Source: Prorocentrum cordatum | Lineage: Eukaryota > Sar > Dinophyceae > Prorocentrales > Prorocentraceae | DNA length: 64,000 bases | Reading direction: 5' to 3' | Assembly: GCA_963575745.1 (NCBI GenBank) | Contig: CAUYUJ010018482.1 | Location: forward strand, 247,814 to 311,813 | Notes under the pieces: generated by a model | The model's database searches: none | The model's input: the letters and a program-made list of their open reading frames with translations, nothing else | Told to the model about the DNA's origin: nothing | Translations under genes and position numbers: made by a program | In this document: positions 35,185 through 46,144 of the stretch, piece after piece | Layout: each line of letters opens with the position of its first letter | Position numbering within the stretch: the first letter of the stretch is position 1

Positions 35185-35263
35185 CTGATGATGATGATGC
35201 TGATGATGATGATGCTGATGCTGATGCTGATGATGATGAGGATGAGGATGAGGATGCTGATGC

Positions 35264-35316
<53 letters not shown>

Positions 35317-35317
35317 C

Positions 35318-35375
<58 letters not shown>

Positions 35376-35530
35376 GGTGGTGGTGATGGTAGTGGTGGTG
35401 GTGGTGGCGATGGTGATGGTGGTGTGTGATGATGATGATGATGATGATGATGAGGAGGAGGAGGAGGAGGAGGAGGAGGAGAAGGTGGAGGAGGTGGAGG
35501 TGGAGGAGCAGGAGGAGGATGATACTGTCA
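34630..35530. repeat. (GAT)n / (ATG)n long microsatellite
   Basis: About 900 bases of GATGATGATG with GCT, GGT and GAG interruptions, ending in GGTGGT and GAGGAG runs. Reads as poly-Met, poly-Asp, poly-His or poly-Ile. Confidence 0.97.
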
Positions 35531-35615
35531 GAGTGAGGGGGCTGAACGGTCATTCATGTCCCTGGGTGAGTGGCTGAAGTTGGGATCCGTGGTGAGGATT
35601 CTGCTTGTTTCTGCG

Positions 35616-35617
<2 letters not shown>

Positions 35618-35668
<51 letters not shown>
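35618..35668. repeat. (GTT)n microsatellite
   Basis: About 17 GTT units on the plus strand. Confidence 0.97.
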
Positions 35669-35669
<1 letters not shown>

Positions 35670-35684
35670 GTTTGTTATCGTCAT

Positions 35685-36050
35685 CCCACCCGCGACCCAA
35701 GCGCGACCCACCCCGCTGCGACCCACCGCGACCCACCCCGCGACCCACCCGCGACCTACCCGCGACGACCCATGCGACCCACCCCGCGACCCACCCGACC
35801 CACCCGCGACCCACCGGCGACCCACCCGCGACCCACCCGCGACCCACCCCGCGACCCACCCGCGACCCACCTGCGACCCACCCCGCGACCCGCTGCGACC
35901 CACTTGCGACCCACTCCGCGACCACCCGCGACCCACCCGCGATCCACCCGCGACCCACCCGCTACCCACCAGCGACCCACCCGCGACCCACCTGCGACCC
36001 AGCCGCGACCCATTTGCGACCCACCCGCGACCCACCCGCGACCTACCCAC
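35685..36050. repeat. CGCGACCCACC 10-11-bp tandem array
   Basis: CGACCCACCCG recurs about 35 times with small changes. Its peptide period gives false frames on both strands. Confidence 0.93.
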
Positions 36051-36590
36051 ATTGGTTTAACGAAAAAATTGGCGCCTGCGGCGGGCTCGTTGTATAATTT
36101 GTGACACTTTAGCGTCTGTGGCGGGCTTCTCCAGAGTCTCGCAGACTGCCGACGTCCCCATCGCCCCCTCACACTTTTCCGCATCTGCGGGGTGCTACGT
36201 ATAACAGATGGCCTGCCTGTGGAGAAACTTACCCTAAAAGAGACACGTTTGTGATGATCAAGGGTGATCAGGGTGAGGATGAGGATGATAGGATGATTGT
36301 GATGATGTTGATGCTTATGATCATGGTGATGGTGGTGATGATGATGCTCAGGGTGGAGAGGACGGTGAGGATGAGGGGAAGGACTCTCCCTCCTATTCCT
36401 GTTCTCCATTCCTCCCTCCATGTCCTCCTCCCCCACTCCTTTTTTTCCTCCTCCCCTCTCCTCCCCCTCCTTCCCTCTCCTCCTCCTTCCTCCTTCTCCT
36501 CCTTCTCTTTCATTCCTCCTCCTCATTCTTCCTCCTCCTCCTCCTTGATCCCTCATCCTGCTTCTCTTTCTCGCTCGTCGTCCTGGCCCG
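36051..36590. other. spacer with GAT repeats and a long pyrimidine-rich tract
   Basis: GAT-type repeat at 36250-36385, then CTCCTCC-rich sequence at 36395-36560. If the exon at 36648 is real, this pyrimidine-rich DNA lies in its upstream intron. Confidence 0.5.
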
Positions 36591-36647
36591 GCCATGGGGA
36601 GGTGGGGGGCCGAATCTTACCGTCTCCGCGGCCGCGGCCGCTCTCAG

Positions 36648-36708
36648 GCATGCCGGGGCCGATGGGGATGCGCCCGGGGATGCCCCAGCAGATGCCGGCG
36701 GCGACCCG
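36648..36708 (+). CDS. putative poly(A)-binding protein linker exon 1 (partial gene)
   Basis: After CTCTCAG (AG at 36646-36647) the plus strand reads GMPGPMGMRPGMPQQMPA. This is the Met/Pro/Gly-rich linker found between the RRMs and the MLLE domain in cytoplasmic poly(A)-binding proteins. The linker supports self-association and spacing on poly(A). The start is phase 1-2 (the first codon is split). The 3' end is uncertain: GC donors after the CCG or GCG codons at about 36700-36708 would leave phase 0, matching the next exon, while GT donors further on would not. The RRM exons would lie upstream and were not found in this window. The call rests on similarity of a low-complexity linker and on collinearity with the three exons that follow. 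Confidence 0.42.
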
Positions 36709-37089
36709 CGGCGGGGGGGAGCGACTGTGGTGGCGGTGCCCCTCGCGCCCTCCCCCCCTCCTTCCCTCGTCCCCTCCCCCCCCTTCCCCTGTGCCCCTCC
36801 GTTTCTGTCTCCTCCCCTTCGTTCCCCCAGCCTGTCTGCGCTCGGGCTCTTCGAGTGTTGTCAGGGACGTTCTTTAGAGAGGTGCTCGTTCGCAGGGAAG
36901 AGGACGCGGTGCCATTGGTTCGTCAGGCTGACGTTTTTGAACTCAGAGTCCTTCTTGGACCCCCTTGCCATTGCACATGTTTTTGTTTGTTTTTTGTTGT
37001 TGTTTCTCCTCTCCCATTTTTTATAATACATATAAACAATTACCCCAGTGCGACCCTACCTAGAAGTTGGAGCCCCTAGGAAAGCAGCA

Positions 37090-37390
37090 TTAGTTGCTAT
37101 GCTATGCTATGCCATGCCATGCCATGCTATGCTGCGCTATGCAATGCTATGCTTTGCTATGCTATGCTGCGCTATGCTATGCTATGCTGGGCTATGCTAT
37201 GATATGCTGTGCTGCGCTATGCTATGCTACGCTATGCTATGCTATGCTGTGCTCTGCTATGCTAAAGCTCAGCGAAGCTAAGATGAAGGTAAGCTAAGCT
37301 AAACTAAGCTAAAGCTAATATGAAGCTAAGCTAAGCTAAGATGAAATAAGCTAAGCTAAGATGAGATAAGCAACGCTAAGCTAAGGGGAC
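37090..37390. repeat. (GCTAT)n pentamer then (AGCTA)n
   Basis: GCTATGCTATGC runs at 37095-37265, then AAGCTAAGCTAAG at 37266-37385. Telomere-like in unit length only. Confidence 0.92.
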
Positions 37391-38200
37391 GTAACTGGGG
37401 GAACCGCGGGGCGGATCCTGGGGGAACCGCCCGGGGCTATTTCCACTGCCGGGCCCCTTCTAGCATAGAGAGTAAGAACCCTTCTAGGCAGAGCCTAGGC
37501 AGGGAAAAACTTATTTCGCCATTGAAAAATGCCTCTTTCCCTCCCCTGCCGAAGCAACGACCCCAAATACAGGTAGGCCAGACCAAGTGGCCCGTGCCAG
37601 CGTTGCCACTCCTCTCCAGCCAGTCAGGATCCTCCTCATGTTTGTAACCTCTTGGCCACTGTATCTCAACCCATTCGCGCCCGCCCCAATCCCTGCCAGT
37701 TTTTTTCCCGCCGTGGGCACTTCCGCTCTCGACTCCCAGAGGGAGTTCCCAAAGAGAATTGCCAGCTTCCGACTGTTCTAGTTTTTTGGTCCTCGTCCTG
37801 TCCAGTTGGGCAGCCCGTGGGCGACCTCCGGCTCGTGGGGGCAGCCCATCGGTTGTGAGGGACGGGCCCCCCGGGTGCGGAGCCCCTCGGGGGGGGGTGG
37901 CTGCCGGCGCCGAGCGGAGACTCCGCAGAAATCACCGGGACTCTTCAGGACCCCTCGCAGGATACCTCAGGAAGGATCCCAGAAGATCCCCAAGGATCCC
38001 CGAGGATTCTCCAGGCTTCTGCAGGATCTGTCAGGCTTCCCCAAGACTCCTCAGGATTAGGCCCTTGCGCATCGGGAGGCGTCTTGGCAAGCAGGGTCTG
38101 GCGCAAAGTGGATGCGGGGCGCGAGAGGGGCTGAAAGGCAGCATGCCGGCCGGCGCCTTGCCTGCTCTATGGCCAGTCATGGCAGCGGCGGCCCTCCAAC
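37391..38200. other. unassigned spacer with AGGATCCC-type repeats
   Basis: No gene. From 37925 to 38060 the GGAATCCT-like degenerate repeat (CAGGATACCTCAGGAAGGA) returns, as at 22190 and 24860. Confidence 0.45.
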
Positions 38201-38205
38201 TTTGA

Positions 38206-38397
38206 GTCGGGCATGTCCCTCTACAGGAGGAATAATCAAGAATAGTCAAAAAGTAACCTGGGGACGATTTTTCGTCTTTTTGCGTAAGAAATTTAAAAGG
38301 AAGCAAACATATAACAACTATTTTGGATTACTTTTGATTATTTGATTCTTTCTTTCGTTTTGTTCCTAAATCCGCCTGTAGGAGGACATGCCCGACC
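38206..38397. mobile_element. inverted-repeat element, copy 1 (192 bp, TGA target duplication)
   Basis: The left end is GTCGGGCATGTCCCTCTACA and the right end is CCTGTAGGAGGACATGCCCG followed by ACC. Apart from a small change these are inverted complements over about 22 bp. TGA occurs directly on both sides (38203-38205 and 38398-38400), a 3-bp target-site duplication. There is no coding capacity. Short size, terminal inverted repeats and a 3-bp duplication fit a MITE. A 3-bp duplication is usual for PIF/Harbinger and CACTA transposons; the superfamily is inference. Confidence 0.82.
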
Positions 38398-38890
38398 TGA
38401 CTCCACCTTCTGCTTCCGTCCTTGTGGGGCCTCCCCGGGAGGCTCCGACTCAAGAAGAGCCGTCACGGTCCATTTCTGGTGGAGTTCCGGAGGCTGTTTT
38501 TGTAAGGGTGTGGTGACACCCTGGGTTATCGGGCCCGCTCGCCCCCCCCCTCCGCTTCTCGGCGGCGAACGGGGGGGGAAGTGAGAAGGGGCGGGGCTTC
38601 TCAGAAGTCTGGGAAGCCCCCCCCGGCTCCTGAGAAGTATTGCAAGATGAGCCTTCCCCGACGACACAGAGAACTCCTCAGACGGGTCGAGGGTTTCTGA
38701 GAAGTCTCGCCGCCTTCTGAGAAGGCCTCCTCCTTGTCCTTTCCCCCCCCTTCGCTCGCCGCCAAATGCCAGAAGTTGTGTGGGTGTGGGTGCCTCTTGG
38801 AGGCTCGCCTCGGGGGCCAGGTCAGGCAGGTCGGCGAGCACTGAGAAGAATCGCGAGGGCTTCTGGGAAGCTTCGCCCTCTTAGAATTAA
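38398..38890. other. spacer between two inverted-repeat elements
   Basis: GC-rich, with a repeated TTCTGAGAAGTCT / CTTCTGAGAAGGCC word that also appears at 47650-47700. No gene. Confidence 0.45.
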
Positions 38891-39174
38891 GTCGGGCCTG
38901 TCCCTTTGCGTGAGGAATATTCAAAAATAGACAAGAATAGTCAGGGGACATTTTCTGTAAACAAATATTTATGTATTCATTCATTCATGTATTCATTTAT
39001 TTAGAGTTATATATGGTTATATACATTTAATTGAGTTAAACAAACAGATTAAGATGTGTGCACCTGTTATTATGTATATATATATATATATATATATGTA
39101 TATGGATTGCTTGGGATATGTTGTTTCTTTTTATTTGTCCGCCAAAATCCGCCTGTAGGGGGACATGCCCGACC
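38891..39174. mobile_element. inverted-repeat element, copy 2 (284 bp, TAA target duplication)
   Basis: The left end is GTCGGGCCTGTCCCTTTGCG, followed by a GAGGAATATTCAAAAATAG segment shared with copies 1 and 3. The right end is CCTGTAGGGGGACATGCCCG followed by ACC. TAA flanks both ends (38888-38890 and 39175-39177). A (TA)n tract and ATT-rich sequence fill the middle. Confidence 0.82.
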
Positions 39175-40010
39175 TAACCTTACAAGGCCTTCTCCTTCTC
39201 ATTTCCCCCCCCCCTCTCTCTCGCTGCCGGCCTTCCCTACAAAAGAACCTTGCCTTGTCGGCTGCGCCGGTCCAGAAGGGGGCACGCAGTGCTGGTTACC
39301 GCGTGCGCGTGGGCACACCACGCGGGGCTGCCCAGAGCGAAAAGGCTAGGTTGTCGGCCAGCACCTCCCCTTCCCCTCCCCCCGCCGGAGAGAGCCCGGG
39401 GCATCGGCGAAAAGCGGAAAACGGCTTCCTGGACGAACCACTCGGTACCGACATTCGGCATCCGGTCTCGAATTCGAAAGCGCGCCAGTGGATGACCCTG
39501 TAATTGAAAAGGCGGGGTGTGCTCGCAGAACATCCCCCCCCTCCCCCCCTTCAAAGGGGGGGTGAGATTTTCGACCCCCCCCCCTCCCCCCCTTAAGGGG
39601 GGGGGGGTCCGAACCCCCCCTCCCCTTGAAGGGGGGGGGGGTCCGGTACGGAGCGTGCCGTCGGCGTCTCCGCAACCCTCGCTCGGACCCCGACGCGCCG
39701 CTTCTTCGCTATCGAGTTCCGACCCGCTTCAGTCGCGGCGGAAACTTGGCGCGACCGGGATCCGTCACCGAAGCTGTCCAGTCGCAGAAGCGACCGGGAT
39801 CCGTACCGACGCGACGGGGAAGCTTGGTGCGACCGGGATCGTTACCGAAGCGGCCGGGATCCGTCACCGTTGGTTGGCCGCCACGGCGGGTCCGCCTCGA
39901 AGTTAACGGTCTGGTTCCCGAGGGGGGCCTTGCCGCAGCTTCTCGGCGGGTCTGGGCCGAGCGGGAGGGCCACCGCTGTCTCAGCTGGCTCTCCTCCGGT
40001 GCTCCGCTCT
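39175..40010. other. spacer with C-run/G-run hairpins and a GACCGGGATCCGT repeat
   Basis: At 39530-39648 three C-runs each meet a G-run through CTTCAAAG, CTTAAG or CTTGAAG centres, forming hairpins. At 39715-39895 the word GCGACCGGGATCCGT recurs about five times. No gene was recognised. Confidence 0.55.
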
Positions 40011-40020
40011 CCTCCTCTCG

Positions 40021-40191
40021 GGCGACGAAATCTATACATATCCACTGCTCCCTGACCATGCCCATCTTGAACCCAGGAGCTGTGTATGCGCCCTCCTGGC
40101 CAAGCCAGGAGGGCGTGGCGTATACACCGCTGCGGGGTTGAGGATGGGCCTGGCCTGGGAGCAGTGGATATGTATAGATTTCGTCGCCCTA
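40021..40191. mobile_element. fold-back (palindromic) element, 9-bp flanking direct repeat
   Basis: The segment is a near-perfect inverted repeat. The left arm starts GGCGACGAAATCTATACATA and the right arm ends with its complement, TATGTATAGATTTCGTCGCC. The centre is CGCCCTCCTGGC-CAA-GCCAGGAGGGCG at about 40090-40116. The two arms are about 80 bp each. CTCCTCTCG lies directly to the left (40012-40020) and again on the right (40192-40200), a candidate 9-bp target duplication. This combination resembles Mutator-like fold-back elements, but no transposase is present. Confidence 0.78.
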
Positions 40192-41000
40192 CTCCTCTCG
40201 CCCCCCCTTGCCTCCTCAAGGGCAACGTCAGTGGGTGGGGGGTCGGCCAAGGGTCAATAAACCTATCGACCCTCAGGCGCCCAGTCATTCGGCGGCAAGT
40301 CATGGGAGCTTCGTGTACCCTCGCGATGCCGTCTTCAGCGTCAACTAGCGTCGGTTAGCGTCTGGTAGTCGACGAGATAGCGCCGATTTAACGTCGGTTA
40401 GCGTCGATTTAGCGTGGATTCGCAAGAGCCGACAAGATGGTACGAGAGGCTCCCATGAGTTGCCACCGAGCATTCATTCCCCCTGAAAAACGTCCGCTCC
40501 TCGGGTGCTGCACGGTCTCCGTTGCCCCCTTGCCCTTGCCCTTCTGCCTTTCCAGCGGTTTTTGGGAAGCTCCGCGGGAGCAGCCAGCCAGAGAAGGCAC
40601 GTTCTGGCAAGAGCTGTGTCGGTTTGTCCGTTCAGCTGGGGGTTTCGTTCTGGGGCTGTGAGAGGAGTGGGTGGTCAAAGATTCGCGACGACAGTGACAA
40701 CCTGGCAATGCTCTCGCATCCGTGCGTGTTCTCAGAACATCGTCTATGCAGATGCGCTCAGTTCGCGTACGCACACCCGCCGACAACGTGGCGAATTAGA
40801 ATTTCGCGACCCCTATCAGCATCAGTCCTTCGGCAAGTCTTCAGCGACTTCTGTGACCCCGCGTCGCCCCTGACTCGTGTGCGAGGTCTTGCTCTCCAGC
40901 TCCTCTCTGGACAAGTCCGCTGCGATCAAGCAACAACAGCAACAACTGCGAACCTCGAGCGCGCCTCCTGCGAGCGCCACGACCGCTTCCGGCGCCGCCC
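40192..41000. other. unassigned spacer
   Basis: Short GTCGGTTAGCGTC repeats at 40340-40420. The 40870-41010 part reads, in one frame, as a Gln/Ala/Ser-rich peptide (DKSAAIKQQQQQLR, then SATTASGAAPRPARG) directly before the next exon but in another frame. It may be part of that exon with a frameshift, but this is not called. Confidence 0.35.
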
Positions 41001-41015
41001 CCCGCCCGGCGAGAG

Positions 41016-41118
41016 GCGATGATGGGAATGATGCGCCCCGGGATGCCCGGCATGATGCCCGGCATGATGCCTGGCATGATGCGGCCTGGCATGCGCGGCG
41101 CCCAGCCGTTGGGACTGG
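41016..41118 (+). CDS. putative poly(A)-binding protein linker exon 2
   Basis: After GGCGAGAG (AG at 41014-41015) the plus strand reads AMMGMMRPGMPGMMPGMM and then RPGMRGAQPLGL, a Met/Pro/Gly-rich linker like that of exon 1. The exon enters in phase 0. A GT at 41119-41120 (context GGACTGG|GTCC) gives an end in phase 2, leaving two G of a Gly codon. The exon at 59608 starts with the single base T that completes GGT. Exact phase matching of two short pieces 18.5 kb apart, with the same linker style, supports one gene. The alternative is an isolated low-complexity GATG repeat: the GGCATGATGCCC unit is repeated three times, so slippage alone could produce the peptide. Confidence 0.5.
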
Positions 41119-41319
41119 GTCCATGTCGCAGAGCGCGTTGCACTACGTACTCGCAATGTGCCTGCTCGCAAACGTCCGAGTTATCCTGGCGGAGAGCCCA
41201 ACCATGTGCAGTTGTGAGTGCCGCAGTTGTGAATCTCGTCCTCGGTGGAGCCCGTTACGGAGCAACAAAACTGGCTCACTGGGACCTTTGTTGGTGCTTC
41301 TGGCCATGAACCGTGAAGG

Positions 41320-42640
41320 GGGCGCTGTAATGAGTAGGGGAGACGCACGCGAACGGTACCACTGGGGCCTTCGGTGGAGCTCCCCGTGGGGCCACGATCC
41401 GTGTGAGGGGTGCGTCGTGAGTGATGGGGGGGTGGGACGCATGCGAACGGTGCCATTGGGGCCTTCGATGAAGCTCCCTATGGGGCCACGAACCGCGACA
41501 GGAGTGTGCCATGATGTGCGGGGGAGACCCATCCGAACGGGGCCACTGGGGCCTTCGGTGGAGCTCCCGTCGGGGCCACGAGCCGTGCGAGGGGTGTGCC
41601 GAAATGTGCGCCGCGGACGCATGGGAACGGCGCCACTGTGGCCTTCGGTGGAGCTCCCTGTGGGGCCACGAACCGTGTGAGGGATGTGCTGTTATGTGTG
41701 GTTCGGACGGCGTGCTTGTTTGGCGCCCAGGAGCGTCGCCACTGGGACCTTAGGTGGAGCTCCCTACGGGGCCACGAACCGTGTGGAGGGTGTGCCGAAA
41801 GTTGCGGCGCATTCGCATGGGAACGTCGCCATTGGGGCCTTAGATGAAGCTCGTGTGAGGGGTGTGTCGTAATGAGCGGGGGAGGCGTGCGAACGTTGTC
41901 ATTTGGGCCTTAGGTGGAGCTCCCTATGGGGGCACGAATCGTGTGAGGGGTGTGCCGACATGTGTGACTCGGACGCATGGCAGCATCGACGCCACAGGGG
42001 CCTTCGGTGGAGCTCCCTATGGGGCCTCGAACCGTGCGAGGAGTGTGCCGAAATGTGCGGCGCGGACGCATGGAAACGCTGCCGCTGGGGCCTTGGATGA
42101 AGCTCGTGTGAGGGGTGTGCCGAAATGTGCGGCGCGGACGCATGAGAATGTCGCCACTGAGGCCAGCTCCCCAAGGGGCGACTATCCCTGTGAGGTGCCG
42201 AAATGTGCGTCGCGGATGCATGGGAACGGCGCTACTGGGGCCTTCGGTGGAGCTCCCGAAGGGGCCACGAGCCGTGCGAGGGGTGTACCGAAATGTGCAC
42301 CGCGGACGCATGGGAACGTCGCCACTGGGGCCTTAGGTGGAGCTCCCTGTGGGGCCACGAACCGTGTGAGGGATGTGCTGGTATGTGTGGTTCGGACGCA
42401 TGGGAAAGTCGCCACTGTGCCTTAGGTGGAGCTCCCTGTGGGGCCACGAACCGTGCGAGGGGTGTGCCGACATGCGCGGCGCGGACGCATGGGAACGTCG
42501 CCATTGGGGCCTTTGGTTGAGCTCCCTATGGGGCCTCGAGCCGTGTGAGGGGTGTGCCGAAACGTGCTGCGAGGACGCATGGGACCGTTGCCATAGGGGC
42601 CTTAGGTGGAGTTCCCTATGGGCCACGAGCCCTGTAAGGG
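41320..42640. repeat. ~90-bp tandem array, about 15 units
   Basis: The unit contains GGGGCCTTCGGTGGAGCTCC, CTGTGGGGCCACGAACCGTG and AATGTGCGGCGCGGACGCAT. Early units have a 90-bp period (30 codons), others vary by up to about 17 bp. It lies inside the proposed second intron. Open frames on both strands are array translations. Confidence 0.92.
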
Positions 42641-43635
42641 GTGTGCCCAAACAGAGACATGCGGAGGGCAGAGGCAGGGATTGGAGGAGGGAGGAAGGAG
42701 GTTGGAGGTCGGGGAATAGAAGGAAGAAGTGATGCGGCGCGCTGTCTTTCCACAACGAGGACCCAACACCACAGGATGCTGGGGAAAAACGTATGCTTGT
42801 CTCGATGTATTGGATCGTATACTCACCGCGGCGGATCCAGGCCATGTGCGAGTGGTTACTTCGCGTGTCGTGGAACGCGCTTGTCTACAATTGCAGGGCT
42901 GCGAAGCACGGTCCTCAAGGGAGGTGCAACAGCATATGCATGCTGTTCTGGGGTGGGGTGGACCACCAACAGTCTGTGTGTGTGTGTGCGTGCGTGTGTG
43001 TGTGTGTGTATGTGTGTGTGTGTGTGTGTGCAGGTCCTTCTTGTCCAATTCTTCCAAATGGGGCTACGGTCCGCGGTCTGGGTTGTGGAGGCGTTCTTCC
43101 CCAGACGCCTCCAGGGGGGCAGCGCGAGAGCGCGGAGTTTCGGGAGGGCTCGCTGTGGACACCACGTCGTTTTGTCGGCCGAGGAGCCACGGGACTCGGC
43201 GAAGGAGGTCGGTGTATAGAAGCTCCGGCATCCCACAGCTTGAGAAGCTGTGGCGTCTGTACACCGAGCTCCTTGGCCGACCAAGCGACGTTGTGTATGC
43301 GTCGAGCCGCTCCCAGACATTCGGGGATTGATGCGACCCCGCCCTGCTGAGTCGCTTGGCGGATCCGCCCGTGCGGCCCCCTTTTGGACTCTCGAGAGGG
43401 TGATGCAGCCGCCGTCTCTGTGGCCCTGCGCCTTTCAGGATTGGTCCCCAGGCCGTGTTCAGTGAAGGCGGCTTTTTGCAAACCGCCCTTCAGTGACGAC
43501 TCTTCGCTGAAGTGTGTTTTGCTGAAGGGGCTCTTCTTCTCTCCCCCGAGAGATGGTCGCGAAGCTGGGCGACCTGGTGGGAAGAGGCTGGGAGCAGTGG
43601 AGGCAACGGCGGCCCCCTCTCGCGTTTTGCTTTAA
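42641..43635. other. unassigned stretch with (GT)n
   Basis: GT tract at 42975-43030. GC-rich mixed sequence elsewhere, no recognised domain. The GT tract is followed by CAG at 43030-43032, which resembles a splice acceptor, but the sequence after it has no convincing frame. Confidence 0.4.
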
Positions 43636-43802
43636 GGCGGGCACGTCCGTCTACAGGAGGAATATTCAAAGGTAATCAAACACATTCTGGGATTATGTGT
43701 GTATGAATGTATGTATGTATGAATGAATGAATGAGTGAATGTACGTATGTATGTATGTATGTCTCTGTGTGTGTGTGTATGACTGTCTGTCTGTCTGTCG
43801 GT

Positions 43803-43862
<60 letters not shown>

Positions 43863-43923
43863 ATGTATATGTACATGTATATATATATATGTATATGGCT
43901 ATGTATATGTATATGTATATGTT

Positions 43924-43970
<47 letters not shown>

Positions 43971-44232
43971 GTGTATGTATGTACGTACGTACGTACGTAC
44001 GCACGTATGTATGTATGTATGTATGTATGTATGCATGTATGCATGTATGCATGTATGTATGTATGTATGTATGTATGTATGTTTGTTTGTATGTTTGTAT
44101 GTATGTATGTATGTATGTACGTATGCATGTATGCTTGTGTATAATCATGTATGAATGTGTGCATGAACATATGTATGTATGTCTGTATGTATGTGTGAAC
44201 TGATGCATGCATGTATGCATGTATGTCTGTCA

Positions 44233-44270
<38 letters not shown>

Positions 44271-44524
44271 ATGTGTGTATGCATGTATGTATGCATACAT
44301 TCATGCATGCAGGCAGGCAGGCAGGCATGCATGTATGTTTGTACGTATGCATGCATGCATGCATGCATGTATGCATGTATGCACGTAGGGATATGTGTGT
44401 ATGTATGTATGTATGCATGTAGGTCTGTATATACAGGTACATGTTTTAAACACAGTTTAACCAGCATTTCGGACGTTAACATATTTTTGCCCAACGTCCG
44501 CCTGTTTGGGGGGCACGCCCGACC
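43636..44524. mobile_element. inverted-repeat element, copy 3 (889 bp, expanded by microsatellites)
   Basis: The left end is GGCGGGCACGTCCGTCTACA followed by GGAGGAATATTCAAAGG, as in copies 1 and 2. The right end is CCGCCTGTTTGGGGGGCACG followed by CCCGACC. The flanks are TAA on the left and AAA on the right, so the target duplication is imperfect or mutated. The interior is almost entirely GTAT, GTCT and GCAT microsatellite (43690-44440), which explains the larger size. Confidence 0.65.
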
Positions 44525-46039
44525 AAAGTCTTGCTTCCCCTTTGGGGCTCCTGGAGTCTCCGGGGGGCCGCGGCCGGATCCGGCGCCTCGATGCGCGCCT
44601 GCTTCGGGCCGCCCTGGCCCCCGTGGGCCACCAGGGCGCCATAGGGGACATCCCGGCGGCAACCTCCTCCCCCTCGTGGCCCCCCGCTCCTCCCTCCCTA
44701 TTTCGGGGGCGGAAAAGAGGGGGGTGATGACTAGGGGGGGGGGATATCATGGCGGGGGTCATGATATTTCCCCAGACTTCACGGCGCCTCTTCGTATTTT
44801 AATACGGTCCCGGCCCCCCCACTGGGCCGCGCACGTGCCGCCGGTCATGATTTGCACCCCCCCCTCTTGGACACCCCCCTCTTGGCCGCTCTCGACTATT
44901 GGAAGCTGTCCGACTGCAGTGGGGCTCGTTACCGTAACCATCAGCCCCCGCGGCTGCAGACGGCTCGTCCGCCGCTCGCCACAGTACACGCCCTGCCTGC
45001 CTCCAGGGTGCCCTGGGCTTCTTGCGTTTCGGTGGTTTTGCGATGGAAAGCGTGGCGCTCCCACACCAAAAACCAGTGGACGTCCCGGGGTCTCAGGGTT
45101 GGGTCTCTTGTGGAAGGTTTTTTGTGGTCGAGCTCCTGCTGTGTGAGCACGCCGCTGTGTCTCTGGTGCTGGCCCCCCCAGGGAGCAGCCCTGGCTGCCG
45201 ATGTTGAGCAGTACCACGAAATCCTCGCGGACCTCCGACGGCTTATCGTTATGGAGGGAGTGGCCGGAGCGAAGGGGGGAAAGGAGGCAAGGACGGGCGC
45301 AGAGCAGGCCCCTTCTCGGCTCCTGCTTTTCTCCTCCCGCCGGCCGCAAAGAGTCACGACGTCGGATGTCTGGGGTCGCGGGGATCATTTCGATGCGCCC
45401 GTTTTGATACGCAACATTTACCGCGCTCCTTTGCAAGTACGTCGACTACGGCACCGCCTGATCCCGAGGCTTTGCCTCCTCCTGGCCTCGTTCTGAGGTT
45501 GCGCCCTCCTTTTCCTCCTTCATCTATGTTTAATTCAAGCTTCGCGCGGCCCGCTTAGCTTCGACCGGAAGAGGTGCGCTCTCAACCCGCGAATCAAAAA
45601 CGTGTACCGCGCTCAAAACGTCCGTTTCGATACGTTGCGTGTTGGCTCAGCGTGCTGGCCCACGTTTTGGCGAACGCATCGCGTCAGACCCATGTTTTCA
45701 GTCTACGTGCCGTGCTCCGTGTCCACACCCTACGTGTTGCGTGTTGCGCGTCGGGGCAGCTAAGATCAGCGCCGATTTCGATACCGCGAAGACCCGATGC
45801 GGCCCGACGCTTTTGCGGCGCTGTTGTGCGTCTTGGCGCAGCCGCTCCGATTCGATCGTGGTTCGGTTCTGCTGTCGAAGCAGCCCGATCCGACACGCGT
45901 TCCGATGGGCATTCATTTGCCGACTGGACGCCGACCTATCTGGCTTCTCCGTGATGCACGCGGCTTGCAGGCCCTCCCTTTTCTCACTTTGGCGCCTGTG
46001 TGCTGCGCTTCCCTTGCCATGGCTGGGCTCCTCAGTTTT
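44525..46039. other. unassigned GC-rich stretch
   Basis: No domain found. CGTTTTGATACG and GTTTCGATACGTTGCG words recur loosely from 45400 to 45650. Open frames on both strands lack motifs. Confidence 0.35.
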
Positions 46040-46084
46040 TCCTCCCTCCCTCTCTCTCTCTCTTTCTTTCTTTCTTTTTGTTTT

Positions 46085-46130
<46 letters not shown>

Positions 46131-46144
46131 TTTTTTGGCGGCAG
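46040..46144 (+). promoter_or_regulatory. polypyrimidine tract and 3' splice site
   Basis: About 90 bases of TCTCTCTTTC end in TTTTTTGGCGGCAG, with the AG at 46143-46144. The reading frame that looks coding begins directly after it. Confidence 0.6.

Noticed and set aside
34589-35577. Poly-Met, poly-Asp and poly-His frames
   Set aside because: Direct translation of a GAT/ATG microsatellite.
37090-37390. Telomeric repeat
   Set aside because: The GCTAT/AGCTA pentamers do not match known algal telomere units and the tract is short and internal.
40877-41015. Gln/Ala-rich peptide directly before exon 2 as part of the same exon
   Set aside because: It lies in a different frame from the Met/Pro/Gly linker and would need a frameshift. 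Kept only as an alternative in the feature list.
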